From NCBI GenBank assembly GCA_036796255.1, contig DAIRDH010000009.1:13534-77533 (forward strand): a DNA stretch of 64,000 nt, written 5' to 3'. The translations under genes and the position numbers were made by a program. Source of the DNA: T3Sed10-241 sp036796255 (GTDB lineage Bacteria > Bacteroidota > Bacteroidia > Flavobacteriales_D > Cryomorphaceae). Within the stretch, counting starts at the first letter, position 1; each line of letters begins with the position of its first letter. Positions 1 through 8,827 of this stretch are shown here, in pieces. The notes below the pieces were generated by a model, which saw only the letters and a list, made by a program, of their open reading frames with translations, was not told where the DNA came from and searched no databases.

Positions 1-720
1 GTGGATGACCCCGTAGCGTTTACTTTTTTCGTTGGGTACATGGCAATGTTCGCTGCCGCTGTATTCTTTTTCTTTGAGCGTAGCCGTGTGAAAGGCAAGT
101 GGAAAACTTCACTTCTGGTTTCGGGCCTCATCACTGGTATTGCAGCAGTGCATTATTATTACATGCGCGATTACTACACTGCCACAGGACAAAACCCAAC
201 GGCTTTGAGGTACATCGACTGGACACTTACTGTGCCCTTGATGTGTGTTGAGTTTTATCTCCTCACCAAAGCCGCAGGTGCCAAGATTGGTTTGCTTTGG
301 AAATTGATCTTCTTCTCAGTACTCATGCTTGTTGCGGGTTACATCGGTGAGGCATTCACAGATGGAGGCACTGTCCATTCAGTTACTTGGGGAGTTATTT
401 CGACCATCGGCTACATCTACATTCTGTATGTAGTATGGTTTGGTGAAGTGAAAACCCTTGCAGACAATTCAAACAATCCAGCTGTAGTGCGCGGAGTACG
501 CGCCCTTGCGTGGTTTGTTTTGGTAGGATGGGCTATCTATCCAATCGGTTACATGTGTATGCCAGGTGGCTGGCTCAATGTAGGCCTTGGATGGGAATCA
601 TCTAATGTAGACCTGTTTTATAACATAGCTGATGCGGTCAACAAAATAGGCTTCGGTCTTGTGATCTATGGTATCGCAATCAGCGATGGTTATGCCGACG
701 AGAAAGCAGTAATAGCCTAA
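1..720 (+). CDS. Proteorhodopsin, light-driven proton pump (5' partial)
   Basis: Seven-helix microbial rhodopsin that would bind retinal and pump protons out across the inner membrane. Numbering from the first codon in the window, helix C reads RYIDWTLTVPLMCVEF and carries the proton-pump triad Asp73 (Schiff-base counterion and acceptor), Thr77 and Glu84 (proton donor), i.e. the DTE pattern. Lys215 in DAVNK of helix G is the retinal lysine, Asp211 the second counterion, and His51 matches the conserved helix-B histidine. The spectral-tuning position (105 in gammaproteobacterial proteorhodopsin) is Met81, which in this family means green absorption. The reading frame is open from base 1 and begins inside what is usually the N-terminal leader, so the gene very probably starts outside the window and the GTG at base 1 is an internal Val. 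A strong terminator follows. No carotenoid or retinal synthesis gene (blh, crt) is visible. Confidence 0.95.
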   Translation: MDDPVAFTFFVGYMAMFAAAVFFFFERSRVKGKWKTSLLVSGLITGIAAVHYYYMRDYYTATGQNPTALRYIDWTLTVPLMCVEFYLLTKAAGAKIGLLWKLIFFSVLMLVAGYIGEAFTDGGTVHSVTWGVISTIGYIYILYVVWFGEVKTLADNSNNPAVVRGVRALAWFVLVGWAIYPIGYMCMPGGWLNVGLGWESSNVDLFYNIADAVNKIGFGLVIYGIAISDGYADEKAVIA

Positions 721-817
721 TTCAAAGATATACGCTCAGATACCAGTTTTCGGACCCCACTTTTGGAACATGAGGTGGGATCAAAGCTGAAAAGGGTTGT
801 ATAGAAAAAATAAAATG

Positions 818-850
818 AACCTGCGGGCCTTGTGCCCGCAGGTTTTTTTT
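818..850 (+). terminator. Rho-independent terminator after the rhodopsin gene
   Basis: An 11-bp perfect stem (818-828 with 834-844), GC-rich, has a 5-nt loop and is followed by a run of T to 850. It closes the rhodopsin transcript and isolates it from the TonB receptor. Confidence 0.92.
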
Positions 851-938
851 TGCCTTCTCGCAACTTATACCTGCCAAACTTAGAGGATTTAAATGGAGGG
901 CCTTGCTCAGAGGGCGAAAGGATGACACGGAGAAATAG

Positions 939-954
939 TTTAGATTAATCTAAA
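939..954. promoter_or_regulatory. Perfect 16-bp palindrome, probable metalloregulator operator
   Basis: TTTAGATTAATCTAAA is self-complementary over all 16 bases. It ends 4 nt upstream of the -7 element (959-966), so it covers the spacer and -33 side of the promoter of the TonB receptor at 986. The half-site resembles the TTAGG/CCTAA core of DtxR/IdeR/MntR-family operators with one G to A change. An iron- or manganese-responsive repressor is the inferred ligand; the palindrome itself is directly visible. Confidence 0.6.
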
Positions 955-958
955 AATA

Positions 959-966
959 TATATTTG
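959..966 (+). promoter_or_regulatory. -7 promoter element TATATTTG
   Basis: Exact match to the Bacteroidota TAnnTTTG box, 19 nt before the ATG at 986. It predicts a short leader of roughly 12-15 nt. Confidence 0.7.
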
Positions 967-985
967 CAGCTGTAAAAATAACCGA

Positions 986-3367
986 ATGAAGAGCACTTGC
1001 GTTTATTTTGTATTGATATTCAGTTGTATAAGCTTATCCTATGCCCAAACTGGTGATATCCGGGGCGTCATAAACTCCAACGGCGAATCCATGCCCGGTG
1101 TAAATGTTAGTATTCTTGCATTGGGCACTGGGGTGGCCAGTGCCAGTGATGGCACTTTTGAATTGCGCAATTTGCCGGAAGGCAGCCACCTCCTTCGTGC
1201 AAGTCTGATCGGTTACAAGCCGACGACGCTGGAGGTGTATGTTGTCGCAGGTCAGCAAACTGATGTCAGCATCGCTTTGGAGGAAGATTTGCTCAATCTG
1301 CAACAAGTCACGGTAACTGCTACCCGCAACGCTATCCCGATGTATAATACACCCGTGATTGTAAGCCAGATATCTCCAAAGACTTTTGAAGCCACACAGT
1401 CGCTGAGCCTATCAGAGGGTTTGGCTTTTTCACCAGGCCTCAGGGTAGAAAACAATTGCCAGAACTGCGGCTTTACGCAATTAAGAATGAATGGATTAGA
1501 AGGTGCTTATTCTCAGGTACTCATCAACAGCAGGCCTGTTTTTTCAGCACTGGCCGGGGTGTATGGCCTCGACATGTTTCCCGCCAATATGATTGACAGG
1601 GTAGAGGTGGTGCGCGGGGGGGGCTCGGTGCTGTATGGAGGCAATGCCATTGGGGGTACGGTCAATATCATTACAAAGGAACCGGTTAATAACAGCTTTG
1701 AAGTGGCTTTAAATCAAGCGTTTACTGACTTTGATGCATCTGACCGCACATTGATGCTCAATGGAGCAATCGTAAGCGATGACTTGCAAAAGGGCATGAG
1801 TTTGTACGGTTACACCCGCAACCGCGATCCCTGGGATGCCAATGGCGACGGCATCTCTGAAATTACCTTGCTCGAAAATAATACTTTTGGGTTTGATGCA
1901 TTCTACAATCCCACCCACCGCAGCAAGCTCAAGGTGGGTGCATACAGCATCCATGAGTTTCGGCGAGGAGGAAGCCAGTTTGAACTCGCGCCCCACCAAA
2001 CAGAGGTCACGGAGCAGCTCGACCATAAGATTTTCGGGAGCAACATCTCATTCGAGCAGTATTCCGCTGATTTCAGACATAAATTTTCTGTGTACGCCTC
2101 TTTACAGGCTACAAGGCGCGACAGCTATTACGGTGCGGGTGGGCGTATACTCGCCCCCGGCGACAGCCTAACCAATGATGATTTGCTCGCTATCAACGCC
2201 TATGGGCGCTCTCAAGACCTGGCAGCAGTAGGCGGATTGCAGTACAATTATGACCTTAACGACAAAATAAACATCACTGCGGGTACAGAATATCAGCATT
2301 ATGATCTCACTGACGCCATGCCAGGTTATGGCCGCTCCATTGAGCAGCGGGTCGCTACCATGGGCAACTATGCGCAGCTTCAACTCACGCCTTTGCCGCG
2401 GCTGAGTTTTCTGCTCGGCGGTCGCTTTGACGCAGTTAATATCAACGGACGCTACGACCTTGTGCAGGATGTTTTTGACAACCAAAAAACCCTAGGTGTT
2501 TTTGTACCAAGGGCTTCGGCCATGTACGACCTTTCGGAAAATTTGAAACTGCGTGCTTCCTTCGCACAGGGCTATCGCGCTCCGCAAGTATTTGACGAAG
2601 ATTTACATATTCAAACGGTGGGCGGTGATGTACTATTTATCCAGCTCGACCCGGAGCTTGAAACCGAACGCAGCAACAGCTACACGGCTTCACTCAACTA
2701 TACCCGCATGCAGGGCAGCAAACAGCTCAATTTCGTGGCTGAAGCTTTTCACACAAGGCTTAACAATCCCTTCATCCTGTCTGATCAGGTGGCCCTTGAC
2801 AATGGGATTGCTGTGATCACAAAGCGCAATGGCGATGCTGCAATTGTACAGGGTATGAACCTTGAAGCCAATGTAGCGCTTTCGCGAAAATTCATTTTTC
2901 AATCGGGAGTTACATTGCAATCGGCTCGCTATACCACCGAAGAGGAAATTTGGGCGCCTGAAGCCGATGATGATTTCAATCCTGCCACCACAACGTCACG
3001 GCTACTGCGCACCCCTGATGTATACGGCTATTTTACCCTGCAATACAGGCCGATGACAAAGCTTGCGGTCTACCTCTCTGCTGTATATACCGGACCTATG
3101 GATGTGCCACATGTAATTGGTTCAGAATTTTCGGACAGCTTTACGGTCATTAAACGAAGCCCTGGTTTCTTTGAGCAAAATCTCAAAACATCTTGGGACC
3201 TCTATCAAAAAGAGGGTTACCGCTTGCAGGTTTTTGCAGGAATTCAAAATCTGTTTAACGCATATCAAGACGACTTGGATTTTGGCCCTGAGCGCGATGC
3301 CGGTTATATCTACGGTCCTTCTCGCCCGCGCACTGTTTTCTTCGGGTTGAAGTTCGGGTTAAATTAG
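986..3367 (+). CDS. TonB-dependent outer membrane receptor (BtuB/FepA-like)
   Basis: Outer-membrane gated channel for uptake of a metal complex or cobalamin-like ligand, energised by TonB. It has a signal peptide to about residue 20 (SYA-Q), a carboxypeptidase-regulatory-like beta-sandwich (about 22-105), a plug domain (about 115-235, with VEVVRGGGSVLYG and GGTVNIITKEP), and a beta-barrel ending in an aromatic/hydrophobic terminal strand. The plug contains a CxxC pair, Cys158 and Cys161 (NNCQNCGF), next to RMNGLEGAYSQVLINSRP. This is characteristic of a Bacteroidota subgroup and could form a disulfide or touch metal. The run of 8 G at 1616-1623 lies in the GGG of the plug. The palindrome and -7 box upstream suggest metal-responsive control. 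The substrate cannot be named from sequence alone. It stands alone, without a visible partner lipoprotein. Confidence 0.9.
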   Translation: MKSTCVYFVLIFSCISLSYAQTGDIRGVINSNGESMPGVNVSILALGTGVASASDGTFELRNLPEGSHLLRASLIGYKPTTLEVYVVAGQQTDVSIALEEDLLNLQQVTVTATRNAIPMYNTPVIVSQISPKTFEATQSLSLSEGLAFSPGLRVENNCQNCGFTQLRMNGLEGAYSQVLINSRPVFSALAGVYGLDMFPANMIDRVEVVRGGGSVLYGGNAIGGTVNIITKEPVNNSFEVALNQAFTDFDASDRTLMLNGAIVSDDLQKGMSLYGYTRNRDPWDANGDGISEITLLENNTFGFDAFYNPTHRSKLKVGAYSIHEFRRGGSQFELAPHQTEVTEQLDHKIFGSNISFEQYSADFRHKFSVYASLQATRRDSYYGAGGRILAPGDSLTNDDLLAINAYGRSQDLAAVGGLQYNYDLNDKINITAGTEYQHYDLTDAMPGYGRSIEQRVATMGNYAQLQLTPLPRLSFLLGGRFDAVNINGRYDLVQDVFDNQKTLGVFVPRASAMYDLSENLKLRASFAQGYRAPQVFDEDLHIQTVGGDVLFIQLDPELETERSNSYTASLNYTRMQGSKQLNFVAEAFHTRLNNPFILSDQVALDNGIAVITKRNGDAAIVQGMNLEANVALSRKFIFQSGVTLQSARYTTEEEIWAPEADDDFNPATTTSRLLRTPDVYGYFTLQYRPMTKLAVYLSAVYTGPMDVPHVIGSEFSDSFTVIKRSPGFFEQNLKTSWDLYQKEGYRLQVFAGIQNLFNAYQDDLDFGPERDAGYIYGPSRPRTVFFGLKFGLN

Positions 3368-3548
3368 TCTTACTTACTATCGGTGTAAAATTGCAATATT
3401 GATCATAGTATACAACATAGTTCGTGGCCGTTTATCTAAAAATACCGGATGGTTGCCGATGCTATTTGTATTTCAGGCGAGAAAAAAGTAAAACCCAACA
3501 TGATTTAAACCGTAGTAGCATTTAAATCTCAATGCAACCAATTACAGA

Positions 3549-6305
3549 ATGATGTCTCTTAAAGGTGAACAACTAAAAAAAATTCTGCTCGATTCTCAAA
3601 ACTACCGGCTGAATTCAAAGCTCTATGGAGAGTTTTATATAGACTCAAGTGATATTGAAGATTCCTGGATTGCTCCGGATTTCATGACTGAACTGGGCTA
3701 TGTAAAGGACGATATGCATGACGCGGATTTTTGGAGTTTGCTCCATCTCGTTGACCGCAAGCAATTAATGAAACAGTTGAAGGGCGGTGCCTTCATGGAA
3801 CGATCGACTGTAGCTTCGCTTGTTCGGTTGAAACGAAAGGACAAGGTCTATGTTCAGGCCAGCCTTAAAATTCAGCTTATCAAAAGTTCGAATTCCGGTG
3901 AGCCTGAGGTTTTCTATGGCATATGTACGCTTTTGCCAGAGGCGAAAGGCCAGTTGCCGATCGAGCGCGTTTCATATAGCCGTATGGTGCTGGAAGCCAT
4001 ACCTGACATGTTCTTTGTGATCAACGCGCAGGGCTTAATCTTGGATTATAAGCCAGGGAAGTCAGAGGAGTCGGCAAATCTCGACGCAGATGAAACGATC
4101 GGGCTAAGCATCAATGAAGTGATGCCCGATTTTGTAGTTGATCAAATCAGCAAATGCATCGATTTACTGGAATCGGGCAATCCTGCTTCGACCTTCGAGT
4201 ATGCCCTCGATTGGGACAGCGGCACAGAATATTATGCATGTCATTTGAGTACACTTGGAGAAGGTGTGTTTTTGGCGATTGTTCAAAACGTAACACACCG
4301 TAAGCGCAAGGATGAGATGCTCAAGGAGGTATTTGAGCGCCGCCGTATTTTTATTGAGCAGGCTCCTAACGCTATAGCGATGCTGGATAAGGACTTGCGC
4401 TACCTCGCCGTGAGCAACCAATGGATTGAAGATTACAACTTGCAGAATGTTCAGATTCTTGGAGTTGATCACTTTAGCATTTTCAACAATGTGGATGCGA
4501 AATTCAAATCCCTGATGCATGATGCACTGAGGGGAAATGGTTTTAAAAGCAATGCAGACCCTTATCTGCGCAATGATGGATTGGAAATGATCATAAAATG
4601 GGAGGCAAGGCCCTGGTATATAAGCAATGATGACATAGGTGGAATCATCATTCTTACTGAAGACATTACTGAAAGAAGTCGCATAGCGCATGAAAATGCG
4701 CGGCTTTCGACGCTTCAGCAATTGCTGATGGGTATTTCAACCCGGTTTATGAATGTGACCAACAAGGATTTTGATTCTGAAGTCCAACATGCGCTCGCAC
4801 TTTTGGGAAATGATGTAAGTGCCGACCGGATTTATGTTTTTCAATACGATTGGGCCAATCACTGCTCCAACAACACCCATGAATGGTGTGCCGAGGGTAT
4901 AGAACCTCAAATGGATGAGCTGCAAGGGTTGAGTTTTGACTTTAGTCTGGATTGGCCAGAAAAGCACAAAAAGGGAGAAGAGATTTACATTGCCGACAGT
5001 GCCGCGCTGGAAGAGGGGCCCTTGAAAGAGATTTTATTGCCGCAAGACATTAAGAGCCTGTTGACCATTCCACTATTGCATCAAGGTGATTGCCTGGGTT
5101 TTGTGGGTTTTGATTCGGTGTTTAAATGTTCGCCATTTCCTGAAAAAGAAAGGGAGCTGCTGTCCCTGTTTGCAGACATGCTGGTGAATGTGATGGTGCG
5201 TCTCAAAGCCCAGCGCGAATTGAGAAATACCAAAGCCCAACTTGAAGGTATCTTGCTTGAAATGAATGATGTTGTATGGTCGCTTAGCCTACCTTCTCAG
5301 GAAACGGTTTTTCTTTCGCCTTCAGCCGAGAAGCTGGTTGGGTGTCCAATCAATTTAGGAGAAAAGAATGTTTTTTGGTGGGAAGAGTTTATTCATCCGG
5401 AGGATAAATTCATTTTCAACAACATCATGAGCGATTTATCTATAGAGGGTAAATATGCCGGGCAGCTCCGCATCATCGCAAATGATGGTGAGGTCAAATG
5501 GGTGCACTCTCACGGCAGGGTAATTCGCAACAGCGAAGGAAAGGCAATCCGAATTGACGCTTTGGTCAGTGACATAACGGCACAAAAGCGAAATGAACTT
5601 AAGGTGAATGATCTTTTGAACCTTGCGAACGACCAAAACGACAGGTTCAAGAATTTCGCACATATAGTCACCCATAATTTACGCAGCAATTCAACCAATA
5701 TTGATATTTTGCTTAAGTTTTGGATGGAAGAAGAAGATCCAAAAATCAAGATGGATTTTTTGAACAATTTACAGCATGCTGTCACTTGTCTCAATAAGAA
5801 CATTGAGGATTTGAACGAGGTTGTAGAACTCACCACCAATACGGATGCCGCCTTACGGCCAATTGGCCTCGCAGTGGCTGCCAATGCGAGTCTCGGGAGC
5901 CTTCAAGCATTTCAAAACAGTGCCGGAGCGCAAGTAGAAATGGAAATCGGGCCCGAAATGAAGGTGCTGGCAGTACCGGCCTATCTTACCAGCGTGTTGC
6001 ACAACTTGATCAACAACGGTATCAAGTACCGCCATCCGGAGCGCAAGCCAGTTGTACACATTCGCGCAGAAAAAGAAGGAGACTTTTGTGTGCTTGACAT
6101 TTGCGACAATGGATTGGGGATTGATCTGAAGGAGCATGGCTCCAAGCTTTTTGGGTTCCTGAAAACATTCCACCATCATCCTGAGGCCCGCGGCCTAGGT
6201 CTTTTTATTACCAAAAATCAGGTAATAGCCATGGGCGGTCGCATTGAAGTGGATAGCGTACCTGGCGAATGGACAGCTTTCAAAGTTTACCTCAAAGTGG
6301 CTTAA
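3549..6305 (+). CDS. Soluble multi-PAS/GAF sensor histidine kinase
   Basis: Two-component sensor kinase of 918 residues with no signal peptide or membrane helix, hence cytoplasmic. The order is: a PAS-like N-terminus (about 20-130), a second PAS (about 145-255), a third PAS (about 265-375, ending GIIILTEDITERSR), a GAF domain (about 395-555), and a fourth PAS with PAC motif (about 565-680, WVHSHGRVIRN then DALVSDITAQKR). The HisKA-type dimerisation helix has the phospho-acceptor His709 in THNLRS. The HATPase has its N box at about 817 (HNLINNGIKYRH), G1 at about 853 (DNGLGID) and G2 at about 881 (GLGLFITK). The HNLRS/KYR style matches a Bacteroidota kinase subfamily. No response regulator is adjacent, so it is an orphan kinase. 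The signal is unknown. It converges on amtB with only 8 bp between stop codons. Confidence 0.92.
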   Translation: MMSLKGEQLKKILLDSQNYRLNSKLYGEFYIDSSDIEDSWIAPDFMTELGYVKDDMHDADFWSLLHLVDRKQLMKQLKGGAFMERSTVASLVRLKRKDKVYVQASLKIQLIKSSNSGEPEVFYGICTLLPEAKGQLPIERVSYSRMVLEAIPDMFFVINAQGLILDYKPGKSEESANLDADETIGLSINEVMPDFVVDQISKCIDLLESGNPASTFEYALDWDSGTEYYACHLSTLGEGVFLAIVQNVTHRKRKDEMLKEVFERRRIFIEQAPNAIAMLDKDLRYLAVSNQWIEDYNLQNVQILGVDHFSIFNNVDAKFKSLMHDALRGNGFKSNADPYLRNDGLEMIIKWEARPWYISNDDIGGIIILTEDITERSRIAHENARLSTLQQLLMGISTRFMNVTNKDFDSEVQHALALLGNDVSADRIYVFQYDWANHCSNNTHEWCAEGIEPQMDELQGLSFDFSLDWPEKHKKGEEIYIADSAALEEGPLKEILLPQDIKSLLTIPLLHQGDCLGFVGFDSVFKCSPFPEKERELLSLFADMLVNVMVRLKAQRELRNTKAQLEGILLEMNDVVWSLSLPSQETVFLSPSAEKLVGCPINLGEKNVFWWEEFIHPEDKFIFNNIMSDLSIEGKYAGQLRIIANDGEVKWVHSHGRVIRNSEGKAIRIDALVSDITAQKRNELKVNDLLNLANDQNDRFKNFAHIVTHNLRSNSTNIDILLKFWMEEEDPKIKMDFLNNLQHAVTCLNKNIEDLNEVVELTTNTDAALRPIGLAVAANASLGSLQAFQNSAGAQVEMEIGPEMKVLAVPAYLTSVLHNLINNGIKYRHPERKPVVHIRAEKEGDFCVLDICDNGLGIDLKEHGSKLFGFLKTFHHHPEARGLGLFITKNQVIAMGGRIEVDSVPGEWTAFKVYLKVA

Positions 6306-6313
6306 GCTGATTT

Positions 6314-7630
6314 TTATTGAAAACCTTTGATCAATTCATTGTGCTGACTTAAGTCTAGCCCGATTTCTTCTTGCTCGGCGCTCACCCTCAAGGGCGCAAT
6401 TTTATCGGTGATCAGGTACAGCACCCACGATACCGCGAATATGAGCGGCACCAATACCACCAAGGTGATGAGGTGCAGCATGAAAAGAGAAGAGTCACCG
6501 GTGGTGTACCAACCGCCTTCGAGTGCAAAGACTGCTGTGAGCAACATGCCAACCATGCCGCCAAGTCCGTGACAGGCAAATACATCTAAGGTATCGTCCA
6601 GTATCTTTTTGCGCCCTATGCGGTGCATGGCCCAATTGCTGATGAGGGCCGCGAGTACACCAATGAGCAAGCTGGGCCCGGCTGTTACAAAACCTGCCGC
6701 GGGTGTAATGGCTACCAGACCAACCACGGCACCAATGCAAGCGCCCAGGGCTCCTGGCCTTTTGCCGCGCGCAGCATCGTATACGATCCAGGCAAGCATG
6801 GCTGCTGCCGATGCCAAATGGGTGTTCCACAATGCGCTTACAGCAACGGTGTCAGCCGCCAGCGCTGAACCTGCATTGAAACCGAACCAGCCAAACCACA
6901 GCAGTCCGGTGCCTAGAATCACGTATGGAATGTGGACAGGATCTTCTTCCTGACCATCATTAATTTTCCGTTTGCCAAGGTATAGCGCACCTGTGAGGGC
7001 GGCCACCCCGGCCGATATGTGAACAACTGTGCCGCCCGCAAAGTCCAGTATCCCCATGCTCGCAAGCAGCCCATCGGGATGCCAGGTCATATGCGCAAGC
7101 GGGCAATAAACCACCAGGCTAAACAGGCAAATGAAAATAATATACGACCAAAAACGCACCCTTTCGGCAAATGAACCGGTGATGAGCGCCGGGGTGATGA
7201 TGGCGAACTTGAGCTGAAAGGCAGCAAAAAGCACGAAAGGCAGTCCGGAGGCAATGACCGGATGAGGGGCAGTACCCACGTTGTGGAAAAACGGAAAGCT
7301 CCGCGGATCACCAACAATGCCTCCCAGGCTTTCGCCAAAGGCCAGACTGAAACCCACCACATACCAAAAGATTGAAATTACTCCCAAGGCTATGAAGCTC
7401 TGCAAAAGAGTAGAAATGATGTTTTTGGCGCGCACCATACCGCCATAGAAGAAGGACAGCCCCGGCGTCATGAGCAATACCAAGGCTGTGGCGGTAATCA
7501 TCCATGCGAGGTCGCCGGTATCAAATGCCTCGATGGCTTCCGGATGCATGGGTTCAAAAAGTACTGAGAGCAGGCTGAAAACTACAAGTAACACCAGGGC
7601 GATACGCCCGAAAGTTTGATTTCTTCGCAT
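6314..7630 (-). CDS. amtB: Ammonium transporter AmtB
   Basis: Trimeric inner-membrane ammonium channel of 438 residues with about 11 transmembrane helices after an N-terminal hydrophobic leader. Family landmarks are present: SFFYGGMVRAKN, FAAFQLKFAIITPALITG around the first Phe gate, LDFAGGTVVHISAG with the conserved Asp and first pore His, WFGWFGFNAGSAL, and DDTLDVFACHGLGG with the second pore His. No glnK/PII gene is adjacent, unlike in many bacteria, so any PII control must act from elsewhere. The 150 bp upstream show no clear TAnnTTTG box. Confidence 0.96.
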   Translation of the reverse strand: MRRNQTFGRIALVLLVVFSLLSVLFEPMHPEAIEAFDTGDLAWMITATALVLLMTPGLSFFYGGMVRAKNIISTLLQSFIALGVISIFWYVVGFSLAFGESLGGIVGDPRSFPFFHNVGTAPHPVIASGLPFVLFAAFQLKFAIITPALITGSFAERVRFWSYIIFICLFSLVVYCPLAHMTWHPDGLLASMGILDFAGGTVVHISAGVAALTGALYLGKRKINDGQEEDPVHIPYVILGTGLLWFGWFGFNAGSALAADTVAVSALWNTHLASAAAMLAWIVYDAARGKRPGALGACIGAVVGLVAITPAAGFVTAGPSLLIGVLAALISNWAMHRIGRKKILDDTLDVFACHGLGGMVGMLLTAVFALEGGWYTTGDSSLFMLHLITLVVLVPLIFAVSWVLYLITDKIAPLRVSAEQEEIGLDLSQHNELIKGFQ

Positions 7631-7783
7631 GTGGATGTCGCATTGATGGGTGCGACTGCGAATTAAATTATTTTTTCAATCTGAGGGGTCTGTTTTGCTG
7701 AAATGTGGAAAAAAATAAATGTCATTTCATTTATTTAGGGGTAAACGCTGAAATAATGGCAAAAAATACACATACACCCCTTG

Positions 7784-8806
7784 TTACATAGGGGACGCTT
7801 TCATTTGATCAACTTTTACTTTTTCCATTTGTAGCTGCTCTACGGCAAAATTTTCAACGGCCAGGATCACCTCTTCCACTGATTTTGACATCAGGTCGCA
7901 GGGGATGACATGCGTTTCAGCATCGGGAAAGGCTACGGCAACTTTCAATGGATCGGGCGTGCCCACTTGCTCGTGCATTTTCTTGATGGCCGATACCTTA
8001 ACTGTTGGATCCTGATGGACTTCATCCCGGTAGTAAAACCCATTCCACACCGGGCAGGTCACGGCCTCAAAGGTGCTTTTGGTAGCGGCAGTACTTACAA
8101 GTTGTTGCAGCTCAACGGTCGCTTCTAAGCGGTAGGTATCATACCAATACTTTCGGTAATCTTTATCACTGGGCACTGTGCGGGTGTTGCCTTTGAAGAC
8201 GAGACGTGCCAATTGCAAGCCCCATGGCTTGTTGAGCAAGAATGCCGCAGGGTCATTGATTTCAATATTCGGAGAGAAATTGATCAGGGCTTTGATCTCC
8301 GGATAGGTCGCGGCTAGCTTGATGGCCAGGGTGCCGCCCGTACTCGTGCTCATGATGATAACTTCATCGCCGAGTTCTTTTCCAATGGCGTAGGCTTCTT
8401 TGGCACTGTTCCAAAGTCGATCGGCGCTGAGGTGATACATGGCTTCCGTAGTGTCAATACCATGGTCGGAGAGCCTTGCGAGGTAGAGGTTGCAGCCAAA
8501 CTTCTCTGCAAAATCCATATGAGCAGGAAACCCCTCACGCTGGCTCGCTGAAAAACCGTGCAGGTACACAAGGGCCACAGGGGTTTTGGCTTTGGTGGCC
8601 GGGTTGGCCCATACGATGCGCGCCTCGTTGTTGGGCTTGAGCTTGTGCTTCTGCTCCTTGCTGGTCACGTAGGCTTCGAGTGCTCCGCTCATTTGCGGAA
8701 GCGATGGAAGGGCAGGGTCATAGGAAGGCCTGTCAGGGCTGGGGCCCAAAAAGTAGGCTGCCACAAGGAGGACGAGCAGGAAGAGAAGTATGCGACGCTT
8801 TTTCAT
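7784..8806 (-). CDS. Alpha/beta hydrolase, membrane-anchored or exported
   Basis: Serine hydrolase-fold protein of 340 residues with an N-terminal hydrophobic segment (LLFLLVLLVAAYFLG) that would act as a membrane anchor or signal. The oxyanion-hole motif is LHGFSAS. The nucleophile elbow reads STSTGG rather than the usual GxSxG, with the middle Ser as likely nucleophile. The acid is probably in YYRDEVHQDP, and ETHVIP near the C-terminus supplies the catalytic His. The substrate is unknown; esterase or lipase-like is the safest reading. The start lies 21 bp downstream of the TIGR02757 gene on the same strand, so it is probably the last gene of the lolD-TIGR02757 operon. Confidence 0.8.
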   Translation of the reverse strand: MKKRRILLFLLVLLVAAYFLGPSPDRPSYDPALPSLPQMSGALEAYVTSKEQKHKLKPNNEARIVWANPATKAKTPVALVYLHGFSASQREGFPAHMDFAEKFGCNLYLARLSDHGIDTTEAMYHLSADRLWNSAKEAYAIGKELGDEVIIMSTSTGGTLAIKLAATYPEIKALINFSPNIEINDPAAFLLNKPWGLQLARLVFKGNTRTVPSDKDYRKYWYDTYRLEATVELQQLVSTAATKSTFEAVTCPVWNGFYYRDEVHQDPTVKVSAIKKMHEQVGTPDPLKVAVAFPDAETHVIPCDLMSKSVEEVILAVENFAVEQLQMEKVKVDQMKASPM

Positions 8807-8827
8807 GGGGAAGATTTGCGGATGAAA

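Noticed and set aside
722..928. 68-codon minus-strand frame after the rhodopsin gene
   Set aside because: It runs across the terminator hairpin and has no recognisable protein pattern.
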